Below, one piece after another: positions 25,371 to 40,377 of a stretch of DNA of 64,000 bases. Position 1 is the stretch's first letter. Every line of letters starts with the position of its first letter. The notes beneath the pieces were generated by a model that searched no databases, had not been told where the DNA came from, and saw only the letters and a program-made list of their open reading frames with translations. The translations under genes and the position numbers were made by a program. Source of the stretch: Noviluteimonas lactosilytica (GTDB lineage: Bacteria; Pseudomonadota; Gammaproteobacteria; Xanthomonadales; Xanthomonadaceae). The DNA lies in NCBI RefSeq assembly GCF_020866925.1, contig NZ_JAJGAK010000004.1:158081-222080 (forward strand), given 5' to 3'.

Positions 25371-28300
25371 ATGGTCTTGTCAGATATCTCGATCCGTCGC
25401 CCCGTCTTCGCGATGGTGATCAACCTGGTGGTGCTGCTCGTCGGCATCATCTCGTTCCAGCGCCTCGCGGTGCGCCTGATCCCGAACGTCGACGTGCCGG
25501 TCGTCACCGTCAACACGACGTACCCCGGTGCGAGCGCGCAGGTCATCGAATCGCAGATCACGCAGCCGATCGAGGATGCGTTGTCGGGCGTCGAAGGCAT
25601 CGAATACATGCAGTCGACGAGCCGCGAGCAGTCGTCGCAGGTGACGATCCGCTTCCGCCTCAACCGCGATCCCGACGCCGCGGCGTCGGACGTGCGCGAC
25701 CGCGTCGCGCAGGCCCGCGGCTTCCTGCCCGAGGAAGCCGACGAGTCGATCATCCAGAAACAGGAAGCCGACCAGCAGCCGATCATCTACCTCGCGTTCT
25801 CGTCGACCCGCCATTCGCAGGTGGAGATCGCCGACTACGCCGAGCGCCTGGTGAAGGATCGCGTGCAGACGATCCCGGGCGTCGCGCAGGCGCAGGTGTA
25901 TTCGAGCACCTTCGCGATGCGCGTGTGGATCCAGCCGCAGCGCCTGGCCGGTTTCAACATGACGCCGCAGGACGTGGAGAACGCACTGCGCGCGCAGAAC
26001 GTCGAAATCCCGGCGGGCCGTGTCGAAGGCAAGTCGCGTGAGTTCACCGTGTTGTCGCAGACCGACCTGCAGACGCCGGAGGAATTCGGCGCGATCATCC
26101 TCGGCCAGTTCAACGGCACGCTCGTGCGCCTTCGCGATGTCGCGCGCGTCGAACTCGGGCAGCAGGAAGACCGCTTCCGCGCGCGCTACAACGGCACCAA
26201 TGCGGTGCCGCTGGGCATCGTGAAGCAGGCGGTCGCCAATCCGCTCGACATCTCCGACGCGCTCGAAGTGATGCTGCCGCAGATCACGCGCTCGCTGCCG
26301 GAAGGCATGAAGGTCGAGATCGCGTACGACTCGACGATCTTCATCCGCCACTCGATCGAAGAGGTGTACCGCACGGTGGGCGAGGCGATCGTCCTCGTGA
26401 TCATCGTGATCTTCCTGTTCCTGCGCAGCTGGCGCGCGGTGCTGATCCCGCTGGTGACGATCCCGTTGTCGCTGGTCGGTGCGTTCGCGCTGATGTACGT
26501 GTTCGGCTTCACGATTAACACGCTCACATTGCTGGCGATGGTGCTTGCCATCGGTCTCGTGGTGGACGACGCGATCGTCATGCTCGAGAACATCTATCGC
26601 CACGTGGAAGAAGGCGTCCCACCGTTCCAGGCGGCGTTGCAGGGCAGCAAGGAAATCGGCTTCGCGATCATCGCGATGACCCTGACGCTGGCCGCGGTGT
26701 ACGTGCCGCTGGCGTTCTCCACCGGCCGTACCGGCAAGTTGTTCGTCGAGTTCGCGTTGACGCTGGCGGGCGCGGTGCTCGTGTCCGGCTTCACCGCGCT
26801 GACGCTGTCGCCGATGATGTGCTCGAAGCTGCTCAAGCACGAAACCAAGCACGGGCGCTTCTACGAGTTCGGCGAGCGCATGCTGCGCAAGCTCGACAAC
26901 GGCTATCGCGCGACGCTGACCAAGGCGCTCGAGCTGAAGTGGGCCGTCGTCGGCGTCGGTCTCGTGGTGTTCGCGCTGGCGGGCGGGTTGTTCTACTTCA
27001 TGCCCAAGGAACTCGCGCCGCAGGAAGACCAGGGCTTCATCATCGGCATGGGCATCGCGCCGGAAGGCTCGACGGTCGAATACACCGACAAGTACGCGCG
27101 CCAGATGGAAGGCATGCTGCTCGCGTTGCCCGACCAGCAGCGCGTGTTCCAGATCGTCGGCTTTCCCGACGTCACGCAGACCATCGGCTTCGTGATGCTC
27201 AAGGACTGGGCGGATCGCAAGCAATCGGCGCAGGCCATCGCGGGGAGTCCCTTCCCGCCGAGCGGTCTTGCGGCGCAGATGTTCTTCGCGATCCCGGGCG
27301 TCATGGCATTCACCGTCACGCCGCCGCCGCTCGGCCAGCAGGGCTTCGGCCAGCCGGTGGAGTTCGTCGTGCAGAGCACGGGCACGTGGGAAGAACTCAA
27401 CACCGTCGTGAGCCGCATGATGGCGAAGATGGCGACGGAGAATCCGCGCCTGACCAACCCCGACACCGACCTCAAGCTCAACAAGCCGCAGCTGAAGGTC
27501 GAAGTGGACCGCGACCGCGTCGCCACCGTCGGCAGCGACGTCGACGTGGTGGGCCGCACGCTGGAAACGCTGCTCGGCGGCCGCAACGTCACGCGCTTCA
27601 AGAAAGGCTCGGAGCAGTACGACGTGATCGTGCAGGTCGAGGACGCGGAGCGCCGCGTGCCGGGCGACGTGTCGAACATCTTCGTGCGCAACCCCGAAGG
27701 CCAGATGATCCAGTTGGCCAACCTGGTCAACGTGCGCGAGACGGTGGCGGCGAAGGAACTCAACCACTTCAACAAGCTGCGCGCGGCGACGATCTCCGCG
27801 GGTCTGGCGCCCGGCTACACGATGGCCGAAGCGCTGACGTGGATGGAGGGCGCGCTGGCCGAAGTGGCGCCGGAAACCACGTACGACCTCGGCGGGCAGA
27901 GCCGCGAGTTCCGCGAGTCGTCCAGCGACTTCCTTTTCATCTTCCTGCTCGCGATCGCCTTCATCTTCCTGGTGCTGGCCGCGCAGTTCGAAAGCTGGAT
28001 CGATCCGTTCGTGATCCTGCTCGCGGTGCCGCTCGCGGCGTTCGGCGCGTTCCTCTTCCTGAGCCTCGCGAACTGGGGCACGTCGGCGGGCCTGTGGAAT
28101 GTCGCTGCGTCCTGGAACATCTACAGCCAGATCGGCATCGTCACGCTCGTCGGCCTGATCGCGAAGCACGGCATCCTGATCGTCGAGTTCTCCAACCAGC
28201 TGCAGGAAGAGAACCGCACGAAGCTGCAGGCCGTGATCGAAGCCTCCGCGCTGCGCCTGCGTCCGATCCTGATGACGACCGGCGCGATGGTGTTCGGCGC

Positions 28301-28511
28301 GCTGCCGCTGATGATCGCGGCCGGCGCGGGCGCCGAAGCGCGCAACCAGATCGGCCTGGTGATCGTGGGCGGCATGGGCATCGGCACGTTCTTCACCCTG
28401 TTCGTCGTGCCGGTGATCTACCTGCTGATCGGTCGCGACCACTATGCGATCGCGCAGGAGCGCCGTCGCATCGAAGGCGAGGGCGGCGCGGTGCCGGAAG
28501 CGGCGCACTGA
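25371..28511 (+). CDS. RND multidrug efflux transporter (HAE1 family)
   Basis: 1046 residues, the usual HAE1 length, with 12 TM segments and two large periplasmic loops. TM4 carries the paired aspartates of the proton relay (IGLVVDDAIVMLENI). The TM10 lysine is in TLVGLIAKHGILIVEF. The N-terminus (ISIRRPVFAMVINLVVLLVG) is typical of MexF/MdtB-like pumps. Together with the adaptor at 24147 it forms an inner-membrane proton-driven drug efflux pair. A strong intrinsic terminator follows. Confidence 0.93.
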   Translation: MVLSDISIRRPVFAMVINLVVLLVGIISFQRLAVRLIPNVDVPVVTVNTTYPGASAQVIESQITQPIEDALSGVEGIEYMQSTSREQSSQVTIRFRLNRDPDAAASDVRDRVAQARGFLPEEADESIIQKQEADQQPIIYLAFSSTRHSQVEIADYAERLVKDRVQTIPGVAQAQVYSSTFAMRVWIQPQRLAGFNMTPQDVENALRAQNVEIPAGRVEGKSREFTVLSQTDLQTPEEFGAIILGQFNGTLVRLRDVARVELGQQEDRFRARYNGTNAVPLGIVKQAVANPLDISDALEVMLPQITRSLPEGMKVEIAYDSTIFIRHSIEEVYRTVGEAIVLVIIVIFLFLRSWRAVLIPLVTIPLSLVGAFALMYVFGFTINTLTLLAMVLAIGLVVDDAIVMLENIYRHVEEGVPPFQAALQGSKEIGFAIIAMTLTLAAVYVPLAFSTGRTGKLFVEFALTLAGAVLVSGFTALTLSPMMCSKLLKHETKHGRFYEFGERMLRKLDNGYRATLTKALELKWAVVGVGLVVFALAGGLFYFMPKELAPQEDQGFIIGMGIAPEGSTVEYTDKYARQMEGMLLALPDQQRVFQIVGFPDVTQTIGFVMLKDWADRKQSAQAIAGSPFPPSGLAAQMFFAIPGVMAFTVTPPPLGQQGFGQPVEFVVQSTGTWEELNTVVSRMMAKMATENPRLTNPDTDLKLNKPQLKVEVDRDRVATVGSDVDVVGRTLETLLGGRNVTRFKKGSEQYDVIVQVEDAERRVPGDVSNIFVRNPEGQMIQLANLVNVRETVAAKELNHFNKLRAATISAGLAPGYTMAEALTWMEGALAEVAPETTYDLGGQSREFRESSSDFLFIFLLAIAFIFLVLAAQFESWIDPFVILLAVPLAAFGAFLFLSLANWGTSAGLWNVAASWNIYSQIGIVTLVGLIAKHGILIVEFSNQLQEENRTKLQAVIEASALRLRPILMTTGAMVFGALPLMIAAGAGAEARNQIGLVIVGGMGIGTFFTLFVVPVIYLLIGRDHYAIAQERRRIEGEGGAVPEAAH

Positions 28512-28536
28512 TCCGCTGATCGCAGCGTTCGTAACG

Positions 28537-28568
28537 AAAGACGCCCTCTTGCGAGGGCGTCTTTTTTT
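28537..28568 (+). terminator. intrinsic terminator of the RND operon
   Basis: Twelve-base-pair stem AAAGACGCCCTC / GAGGGCGTCTTT with a TTGC loop and a run of seven T, 26 bases after the RND stop codon. The convergent HAAS gene ends just beyond it. Confidence 0.92.
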
Positions 28569-28598
28569 CGCGGCGATGTTCCGCCGTCATGGGCGCAG

Positions 28599-29513
28599 TC
28601 AGTGGCGCGTCGCGATCTTCGGCGCATGCAGGCCGGGGCGCATGCGGAACAGGCTCACCCCGAGGCCGATGATCACGATCAGCATCACGATGCCGAGGCC
28701 GAAACGCGCGCCTTCGTTGGTCGCAGGCTGCACGAACATCTCGCTCGAGATCAGCCAGCCCAGCACCACGAGCCACGCAATCGAGAAGCCGATCTCCATG
28801 CGTCGCGTCGTGCGCGTCCAGCGGCCCTTCGACAACACCGCGGTCAGCATCGCGAGGCCCGCGAGCCACAACGCCACGACGACCCATGCGCGCGTCGCCA
28901 GGAAACCGGGAGCGAACTCGAAGATGCGCGGGAACGGCGCGGGCAACTGCGCGGTGATCGACGGCATCGCGATCATCATCGCCACCGCGAGCGCGTACGA
29001 CACCACGCCGACCGCCATCGCACCGCGATTGACGCGATCGGGATCGACGTCGCGCGGCGACCACGGCGCTTCGCCGGAACGCCACTGGCCGATCCACGCC
29101 ACGAGCAGCGACATCATCGCCATGAAGCCCGGCCACCAGAAGGCGCCGAGGCCCCACGTCAGCCACCAGTGGGTGATCGTGTAGTCGTCGTCCGACACGC
29201 GCGGCAACGTCACCGCCCACTGCAACACAATGCCGGTGAGCGACAGCCATGCGAAGGAACGCGTCTGTTCCGGCGGAATGATCACGAAGCCCGGTGCGCG
29301 GTAACGCGCCGCGATGTCGGCGGGCGCGCCGAACTCGCGCAGCATCGCGAGCACCATCGCGTCATCGGCCGGCTTGCCGGCGGCCTGCGCGCGCGCATCG
29401 AGCATCTCGGTGAGCAGCGTGTGCAACTCGAAGCCGATGTCGTTGCGTTCTTTCAGGGGAACGCGGCGGATCACGTCGGCCACGTAGGATTCGATCACGT
29501 CGTTCGCGTTCAT
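28599..29513 (-). CDS. HAAS-domain multi-pass membrane protein
   Basis: 304 residues starting at ATG 29513. The N-terminal 75 residues (IESYVADVIRRVPLKERNDIGFEL..., LREFGAPADIAARYR) form a HAAS signalling domain. Seven or so hydrophobic segments follow between residues 90 and 295. HAAS proteins are typically encoded next to PadR regulators and are thought to sense or transmit membrane signals to them. Here the start codon overlaps the PadR stop by 4 bases, so the pair is one operon. Function beyond that is unknown. Confidence 0.8.
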   Translation of the reverse strand: MNANDVIESYVADVIRRVPLKERNDIGFELHTLLTEMLDARAQAAGKPADDAMVLAMLREFGAPADIAARYRAPGFVIIPPEQTRSFAWLSLTGIVLQWAVTLPRVSDDDYTITHWWLTWGLGAFWWPGFMAMMSLLVAWIGQWRSGEAPWSPRDVDPDRVNRGAMAVGVVSYALAVAMMIAMPSITAQLPAPFPRIFEFAPGFLATRAWVVVALWLAGLAMLTAVLSKGRWTRTTRRMEIGFSIAWLVVLGWLISSEMFVQPATNEGARFGLGIVMLIVIIGLGVSLFRMRPGLHAPKIATRH

Positions 29514-29851
29514 TTCCCGCTCCCAAGCAGACCGGACATCGTGCCGACGAGGGCGTTCCAGGTACCGGTCAATTCGGCGAGCAACGCCTCGCCTGCGTCG
29601 TTCAATCGGTAGTAGCGCCGCGGCGGTCCTTCTTCGATTCGCCATTCAGAGGCGAGCACGCCCTGCGCTTCGAGCCTGCGCAGCAGCGGATAGAGCGTGC
29701 CTTCCTCGATCGCCATGCCGCGTTGGGCCAGGGCCTGGCGCAGCGAATAGCCGTACTGCATCTCGCGCAGTTGCGAGAGGACGGCCAGCACCAGCGCGCC
29801 TCGGCGCAGTTCGCCTTCCAGTTTCGGTCCGGGGTTCTCGCGAGCGTCCAC
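29510..29851 (-). CDS. PadR-family transcriptional regulator
   Basis: 113 residues, winged helix of the short PadR subfamily: RRGALVLAVLSQLREMQYGYSLRQAL, then EEGTLYPLLRRLEAQGVLASEW and PRRYYRLNDAGEALL. It probably represses its own operon with the HAAS membrane protein. The start ATG 29851 is preceded on the minus strand by an A/C-rich leader without a strong RBS. Confidence 0.88.
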   Translation of the reverse strand: MDARENPGPKLEGELRRGALVLAVLSQLREMQYGYSLRQALAQRGMAIEEGTLYPLLRRLEAQGVLASEWRIEEGPPRRYYRLNDAGEALLAELTGTWNALVGTMSGLLGSGK

Positions 29852-29910
29852 GGTGTTCCGCCTTGTGACTTGTGGCGCACACTACATTGCGGCACACAGT
29901 ACGTCAATAC

Positions 29911-29939
29911 AAAAAACCCTCCCCCGGATGGGGGAGGGT
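29911..29939 (-). terminator. intrinsic terminator of the phasin gene
   Basis: Minus-strand stem of ten base pairs (29916-29925 with 29930-29939, ACCCTCCCCC/GGGGGAGGGT) with a four-base loop, followed in transcript sense by six T. It lies 41 bases after the phasin stop codon. Confidence 0.9.
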
Positions 29940-29980
29940 CGGGTGTCGGGCATGGATCCCCGGATCGCGGGGACGACGGC

Positions 29981-30364
29981 TTACTTGGCCTTGGCGGCCT
30001 TGGTCACTTCTTCGGTCGCCTGCTTCGCGGTCGCTTCGAACTGCGACTTCGCGATCTGGCCGATGGCTTCCTGCGCCTTCAGCGTGCGGCCGATGACGTC
30101 CTGGCCGGTGGCGATCGAACGCTCGACGTTCTCGCGCGCGACCTGCAGGCCCTTCGGCAACACGGCCTTGAGCTGCTCGGGATTACGCACTTCGGCGACT
30201 TCGCCGAGGAACGCGAACGTCGCGTTGGTGCCGGCTTCGAACGCGGCCAGCTGCAGGCCGAAGACCTGGGTGGCGTTGTCGAGGGCGAGGCGGTTGATCT
30301 GGGCCGCGGTGTCCGCGAACTGGCGCGAGGCAGCGGCGAACTGCTCGTTGATCTGCTGGTACAT
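29981..30364 (-). CDS. phasin-family protein
   Basis: 127 residues from ATG 30364 with a strong RBS (GGAGGTTCCC). It is entirely helical and amphipathic, with the Phasin_2 pattern QFADTAAQINRLALDN..., LQLAAFEAGTNATFAFLGEVAEV, and a Lys/Ala tail. Phasins coat polyhydroxyalkanoate granules and act as small chaperone-like surface proteins. No PHA synthase gene is in the window. TGC-rich palindromes in its leader may bind a PhaR-type repressor. Confidence 0.85.
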   Translation of the reverse strand: MYQQINEQFAAASRQFADTAAQINRLALDNATQVFGLQLAAFEAGTNATFAFLGEVAEVRNPEQLKAVLPKGLQVARENVERSIATGQDVIGRTLKAQEAIGQIAKSQFEATAKQATEEVTKAAKAK

Positions 30365-30425
30365 GGGAACCTCCACGGAGACCCGGCGGGATGCCGGATG
30401 TTGCGGTGCAGCATACGGGACGATC

Positions 30426-30439
30426 TTGCTGCAGTGCAA
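30426..30439 (-). promoter_or_regulatory. TGC-rich palindrome, possible PhaR operator
   Basis: TTGCTGCAGTGCAA, an inverted repeat of TTGC...GCAA, is 62 bases upstream of the phasin start. A related TTGCGGTGCAGCA is at 30401. PhaR repressors bind TGC-rich palindromes ahead of phasin genes. The assignment rests on resemblance only. Confidence 0.35.
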
Positions 30440-30568
30440 CAACCGCTCGTCGGCCCGTTCGGCTGGCTGTAACCTCCGTGAAATCAGCGTGTTACGTGTC
30501 GCCGATGCATTCACGCGGCGCCGACTCATCCGGCGCGACGCTGGAAGGCCCACCCGGAGTTCGCGGTC

Positions 30569-31480
30569 ATGGCAGCCCGCCCCATCTGGAACGGCACCCT
30601 CTCGTTCGGCCTGCTCAACATCCCGATCCAGTTGATGACGGGCGAGAAGCGCAACGAACTGCACTTCCGGCAGATGGACCAGCGCAACAAGGCGCCGATC
30701 AAGTACGAGCGCGTCAACGCCGAGACCGGCGAAGAAGTGCCGTGGAAGGAAATCGTCAAGGCGTACGAGTATTCGAAGGGCCACTACGTCGTGCTCGAAC
30801 CCGAGGACATCGCCGAGGCCGCGGCCGAGAATCGCGAAGTCATCGACATCGAAGCCTTCGTCGATCGCGAACAGATCGGCCCGCAATACCTGGAGAAGCC
30901 CTACGTCCTGGTGCCCGGCAAGAAAGCCGAGAAGGGCTACGTGCTGCTGCGCGAAGTGCTGAAGAAGACCGGCAAGGTCGGCATCGGCCGCGTGGTGATC
31001 CGCACGAAGGAATACCTGTCGATGGTGGTGCCGCAGGAGGATGCGCTGATGCTGATCCTGTTGCGATTCCCCGAGGAGATCGTCGCCGTCGAGGAATACA
31101 ACATCCCCGAAGGCAGCGCGAGCAAGTGGCACGTCTCGCCGAAGGAAATGGAGATGGCGACGACGCTGCTCGAATCGATGGCGAGCGACTTCGATCCGGA
31201 AGACTACAAGGACGAATTCCGCGAGCGCCTGACCGCCGCCATCAAGAAGCGCATGAAGCAGAAGGGTGCGACCACGGAAGTCGCGGAAGAGGAAGCGCCC
31301 ACGCACGATGCGACCACCAACGTCGTCGACTTCATGGCGCTGCTCAAGAAGAGCCTGGACAAGAAGGGCGAAGCGCCGGCGAAGACCACCGCGCGCAAGG
31401 CGGCGAAGAAGCCCGCGACGAAGAAGGCACCGGCCAAGTCCACCACGCGTTCGGCCAGCAAGAGCAAGAAGAGCGCCTGA
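30569..31480 (+). CDS. ku: Ku protein, non-homologous end joining
   Basis: 303 residues. Begins MAARPIWNGTLSFGLLNIPI and continues with the Ku core (YVVLEPEDIAEA, YVLVPGKKAEKGYVLLREVL, FPEEI). Residues about 265-303 are a Lys/Ala/Thr-rich basic tail, as in many bacterial Ku proteins, where it helps DNA binding or threading. Homodimeric Ku loads on broken DNA ends and recruits LigD. RBS GGAG at 30556-30559. A LigD polymerase gene starts 3 bases after the stop. Confidence 0.95.
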   Translation: MAARPIWNGTLSFGLLNIPIQLMTGEKRNELHFRQMDQRNKAPIKYERVNAETGEEVPWKEIVKAYEYSKGHYVVLEPEDIAEAAAENREVIDIEAFVDREQIGPQYLEKPYVLVPGKKAEKGYVLLREVLKKTGKVGIGRVVIRTKEYLSMVVPQEDALMLILLRFPEEIVAVEEYNIPEGSASKWHVSPKEMEMATTLLESMASDFDPEDYKDEFRERLTAAIKKRMKQKGATTEVAEEEAPTHDATTNVVDFMALLKKSLDKKGEAPAKTTARKAAKKPATKKAPAKSTTRSASKSKKSA

Positions 31481-31483
31481 CCG

Positions 31484-32416
31484 GTGGTTGCGCGCAGGAC
31501 CACGACGGCGACGATGCGCACTGGCACTGCCTCTGCCACGGCGTCGCGCAAGACCACGCGCCCCACGCTGTCGTCGCCCGATCGCGTGGTGTACCCGGAC
31601 GCGGGGATCACCAAGCGCGACGTCTTCGAATACTACGAAGCCGTCGCCGACCGCCTGATCGAAGACGCCGGAGATCGGCTGATGTCGGTCGTGCGTTGCC
31701 CCGACGGCATCGACGGCGAACGCTTCTTCCAGAAACACCTCGGCCCCGCGTTCAAGTCGCTGCACCGCATGGAGATCGCGGAGAACGACGGCAAGCGCGC
31801 GCAGTACGCGTGGCTCGACGACCTCGCGGGCGTGCTGTCGCTCGCGCAGATGAACGTCGTCGAGTTCCATCCGTGGGGCTCTCGGGTGAAAACGCTGGAG
31901 AAACCCGATCGACTGATCTTCGATCTCGATCCCGACGAAGGCATGGCATGGCCGAAGATCAAGGCCGCGGCGCGCGAACTGCGCGACACGCTCGCGGAGT
32001 TCGAACTGCAATCCTTCCCGCGCCTCACCGGCGGCAAGGGCGTGCATCTCGTCGTGCCGATCGCGCGGCGCTACGCGTGGGACCAGGCGCGCGAGTTCGC
32101 CGATCGTTTCGCGCACGCGATGGAAGCGCGCGCGCCGGCGCGCTATGTCGCGACGATGAGCAAGGCCAAGCGCGAAGGCCGCATCTTCATCGACTGGCTG
32201 CGCAACGGCCGCGGCGCGACCGCGGTGGCGAGCTGGTCGCTGCGCGCGCGCAAGGGCGCGCCGGTCGCGATGCCGGTGACGTGGGACGAGTTCGCGCGCG
32301 TGCGTTCGGCGGATCGCTTCAAGTTGCGCGATGCGATGAAGCGCGTGGATGCGCCGATCTGGGACTACGCGGGCGCGCGCGACCAGCGACTGCCGAAGGC
32401 AGCCGACCTGCACTGA
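31484..32416 (+). CDS. stand-alone LigD polymerase (primase-polymerase) domain
   Basis: 310 residues from GTG 31484; ATG 31514 is also possible. The metal motif LIFDLDPDEGMAWP, the LTGGKGVHLVV motif and FIDWLRNGRGATAVASWSLR are diagnostic of the LigD polymerase domain. The ligase and 3'-phosphoesterase domains found in three-domain LigD are missing. The enzyme would fill gaps or add ribonucleotides at ends held by Ku. Sealing would need a ligase from elsewhere, possibly another LigD gene. The adjacent Ku gene supports an end-joining operon. Confidence 0.9.
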   Translation: MVARRTTTATMRTGTASATASRKTTRPTLSSPDRVVYPDAGITKRDVFEYYEAVADRLIEDAGDRLMSVVRCPDGIDGERFFQKHLGPAFKSLHRMEIAENDGKRAQYAWLDDLAGVLSLAQMNVVEFHPWGSRVKTLEKPDRLIFDLDPDEGMAWPKIKAAARELRDTLAEFELQSFPRLTGGKGVHLVVPIARRYAWDQAREFADRFAHAMEARAPARYVATMSKAKREGRIFIDWLRNGRGATAVASWSLRARKGAPVAMPVTWDEFARVRSADRFKLRDAMKRVDAPIWDYAGARDQRLPKAADLH

Positions 32417-32420
32417 TCGT

Positions 32421-33083
32421 TCAAGCCAGCGGCAGCGTGCAGCGGATGCGCTGAGTCGCGCCGTCGCCCGCGCCATCGATCGCGAGCGTGCCTTCGTGCG
32501 CTTCGACGATCGCCTTCGCGATGAGCAGTCGCAGGCCGAGGCCGTCGTCGGGCGGCGGGATTTGCGGAGCGACCAGCAATCGCGCGCGCGCTTCGTCGTC
32601 TAGCGCGGGACCGTTGTCCGCGAACACGACTTCGGCGCTGCCGTCGCGACGCGACACCGCCACGCGCGCGCCTTGCGGATCGCGCGCGACGACCTGCTCG
32701 ACCAGCGTGCGGAACATCTGCGCCAGCCGTCCCGCATCGCCGAGCACCATCGCGTCCTGCGTGCCGTCGCCGTAGTGCGGATCGATCGTGCTGCCGTGCA
32801 CCGAGCCGACCGCCATGTCGAGCGTGCCGGCGAGTTCGACGCGACCGCTGCGATCGACGAGTCGCTGTTGTTCCGCGCGCGACCAGTCGTCGAGCTCGTC
32901 GATCATGCGCGCCATGCGTTGCGACTGGCGCACGACGATATCCGCGAGCTCCTTCGCATTCGCGTTGCCGGGATCCGTGCGCATCAGGTACGCGGCGGTC
33001 TGCAGCGAAGTGAGCGGACTACGGAGGTCGTGTGCGAGTCGATTGAACCAGGGTGTGTCACCGCGTGAAGCGTCGTTGGCCAT
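32421..33083 (-). CDS. short soluble sensor histidine kinase
   Basis: 220 residues, only HisKA and HATPase_c: His18 in RLAHDLRSPLTSL, an N-box that is degenerate (RLAQMFRTLVEQVV), and G-boxes FADNGPALDD and GLGLRLLIAKAIV. There is no membrane segment, sensor or receiver. The ATG shares a base with the stop of the hybrid kinase upstream (TGATG). The weak N-box leaves its kinase activity open. It may be a phosphotransfer or phosphatase partner in the three-gene unit. Confidence 0.85.
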   Translation of the reverse strand: MANDASRGDTPWFNRLAHDLRSPLTSLQTAAYLMRTDPGNANAKELADIVVRQSQRMARMIDELDDWSRAEQQRLVDRSGRVELAGTLDMAVGSVHGSTIDPHYGDGTQDAMVLGDAGRLAQMFRTLVEQVVARDPQGARVAVSRRDGSAEVVFADNGPALDDEARARLLVAPQIPPPDDGLGLRLLIAKAIVEAHEGTLAIDGAGDGATQRIRCTLPLA

Positions 33084-34779
33084 CAGAACACCCGGGGTTG
33101 GGTTTCGTCGCAGATCAGGCGCACGACGTCGAGATCCGGCGGCTTCACCAGGTGATGGTCGAACCCGGCTTCCGCGGTGCGGCGCCGATCGTCCGGCTGG
33201 CCCCAGCCGGTGACCGCGACGAGCACGCGCCGGCTGCCGCCCGGTTGCTGGCGCAAGCGTTGCGCCAGTTCGTAACCGCTGAGGCTGGGCATGCCGATGT
33301 CGAGGAACACCAGGTCGGGATCGAACGACTGCACTTCCACCAGCGCCTCGTGCGGATCGTAGAGACGACGCACTTCGTGGCCCAGCAGTTCCAGCATCAT
33401 CGCCAGCGTGTCCGCCGCGTCGCGGTTGTCGTCGAGGACGAGGATGCGATGCGCGCCCTTCGGCTGCGCACGCATGGGCGCGACCGGTGCACGCACCGGT
33501 TCCGGGGTCACGTCGCGCAACGGCAGAGTCACGATGAAGACGCTCCCTTCGCCAAGGCCCGGGCTCTCGCAGCGGATGGTACCGCCATGCATCTCGACGA
33601 GTTGTTTGACCAGCGTGAGACCGATCCCGAGACCGCCGCGCGCGCGCTCGACCGAGGTGTCGACCTGCGCGAACAGCTCGAACACTTCTTCTATCTGGCG
33701 CTGCGTGAGGCCGATGCCACGGTCGTGCACGCTCACCGTGACCGAATGGCCGTCGCGATTGGCGACCACCTCGATCGGCCTGCCCGCATCCGAATACTTG
33801 GCCGCGTTGCTCAGCAGGTTGGAGAACACCTGCGACAGGCGATCGCCGTCGGCGAGCATGGGCAGCGGCGTTTCCGGCAACGCGAGTTGCAGCGGATGCG
33901 CGCCGGCTTCCAGCGTCGGCGACGCGGTCTCGATCGCCGCGTGCAGGATCTGCTGCAGCGTCGTGGGCTCTGGCTTGAGGACGAGCTTGCCGCGGCTGAT
34001 GCGCGCCACATCCAGCAGGTCGTCGATCAGGCGCACCAGCAAGCCGAGCTGGCGCTCCATCATGTCCTGGAAGGGATCGTCGCTGCCCGTCAGCTTGCGG
34101 ATGCTGACCGCGTTGCGCAGCGGCGCCAGCGGATTGCGAAGCTCATGCGCGAGCGTGGCGAGGAACTCATCCTTGCGCCGGTCCAGTTCGCGCAACTGCG
34201 CTTCGGCGCGCAGGCGTTCGCCGATCTGCGACTGCAGGTCGACGTTGCGCTGCGCGAGTTCGACGTTCGCCAGGCGCAGGGATTCGTTGAGCTGTTCGAG
34301 CTCGCGCGCCTTCTCGGTGCGCAACGCTTCGTTGGCCGCGGCGAGGCGTTCGTTGGCGTGCTGCAGTTCGCGCCGCTTGCGGAACAACTCCGCGAGCACG
34401 ACCACCTTCGAACGCAGGATCTCCGGGATCACCGGCACCATCACGTAGTCGACGGCGCCGAGCTTGTAGCCGCGCATGCGATCGAGGTCGGACACGTTGA
34501 CCGCGGTGACGAAGATGATCGGCGTGCGTTCGAAGCGCGGGTGCTGGTGGATCATGCTCGCCGTCTCGAAGCCGTCCATGCCGGGCATGTTGACGTCGAG
34601 CAGGATCACCGCGAACTCGTCCTGCATCAGCTTCTGCAGCGCTTCCGGACCGGAGCTCGCGTCCACGAGCCGCTCGCCGAGCGGTTCGAGGATCGCTCGG
34701 TACGTGAGCAGGCGTCCCGGCTGGTCGTCGACCAGCAGGATGTTGACCGGCGTCGAGCCGGGTCCGTTCGCGATCGGCA

Positions 34780-34780
<1 letters not shown>
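33083..34780 (-). CDS. REC-HisKA-HATPase-REC hybrid kinase
   Basis: 565 residues. ATG 34780 is used because it overlaps the stop of the giant kinase (TGATG). N-terminal receiver with Asp62 (LLDVNMPGMDG), a long coiled coil (about residues 130-200), HisKA His212 (LAHELRNPL), a full HATPase (NLLSNAAKYS, DRGIGL, GGLGIGLTLV), and a C-terminal receiver with Asp494 (FLDIGMP). No membrane segments. The layout suggests it takes phosphate from the giant kinase through its front receiver and controls or relays it through its own kinase core. Confidence 0.9.
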
Positions 34781-40278
<5,498 letters not shown>

Positions 40279-40377
40279 GGGAGGACCTCCGGTGCCCGTC
40301 CCCACGGGCAAACAGATGCGCAAGCTATCGTCGGGAAAGTAGGGACCATGTGAAGACCGCATTCACGAACTGGCGAT

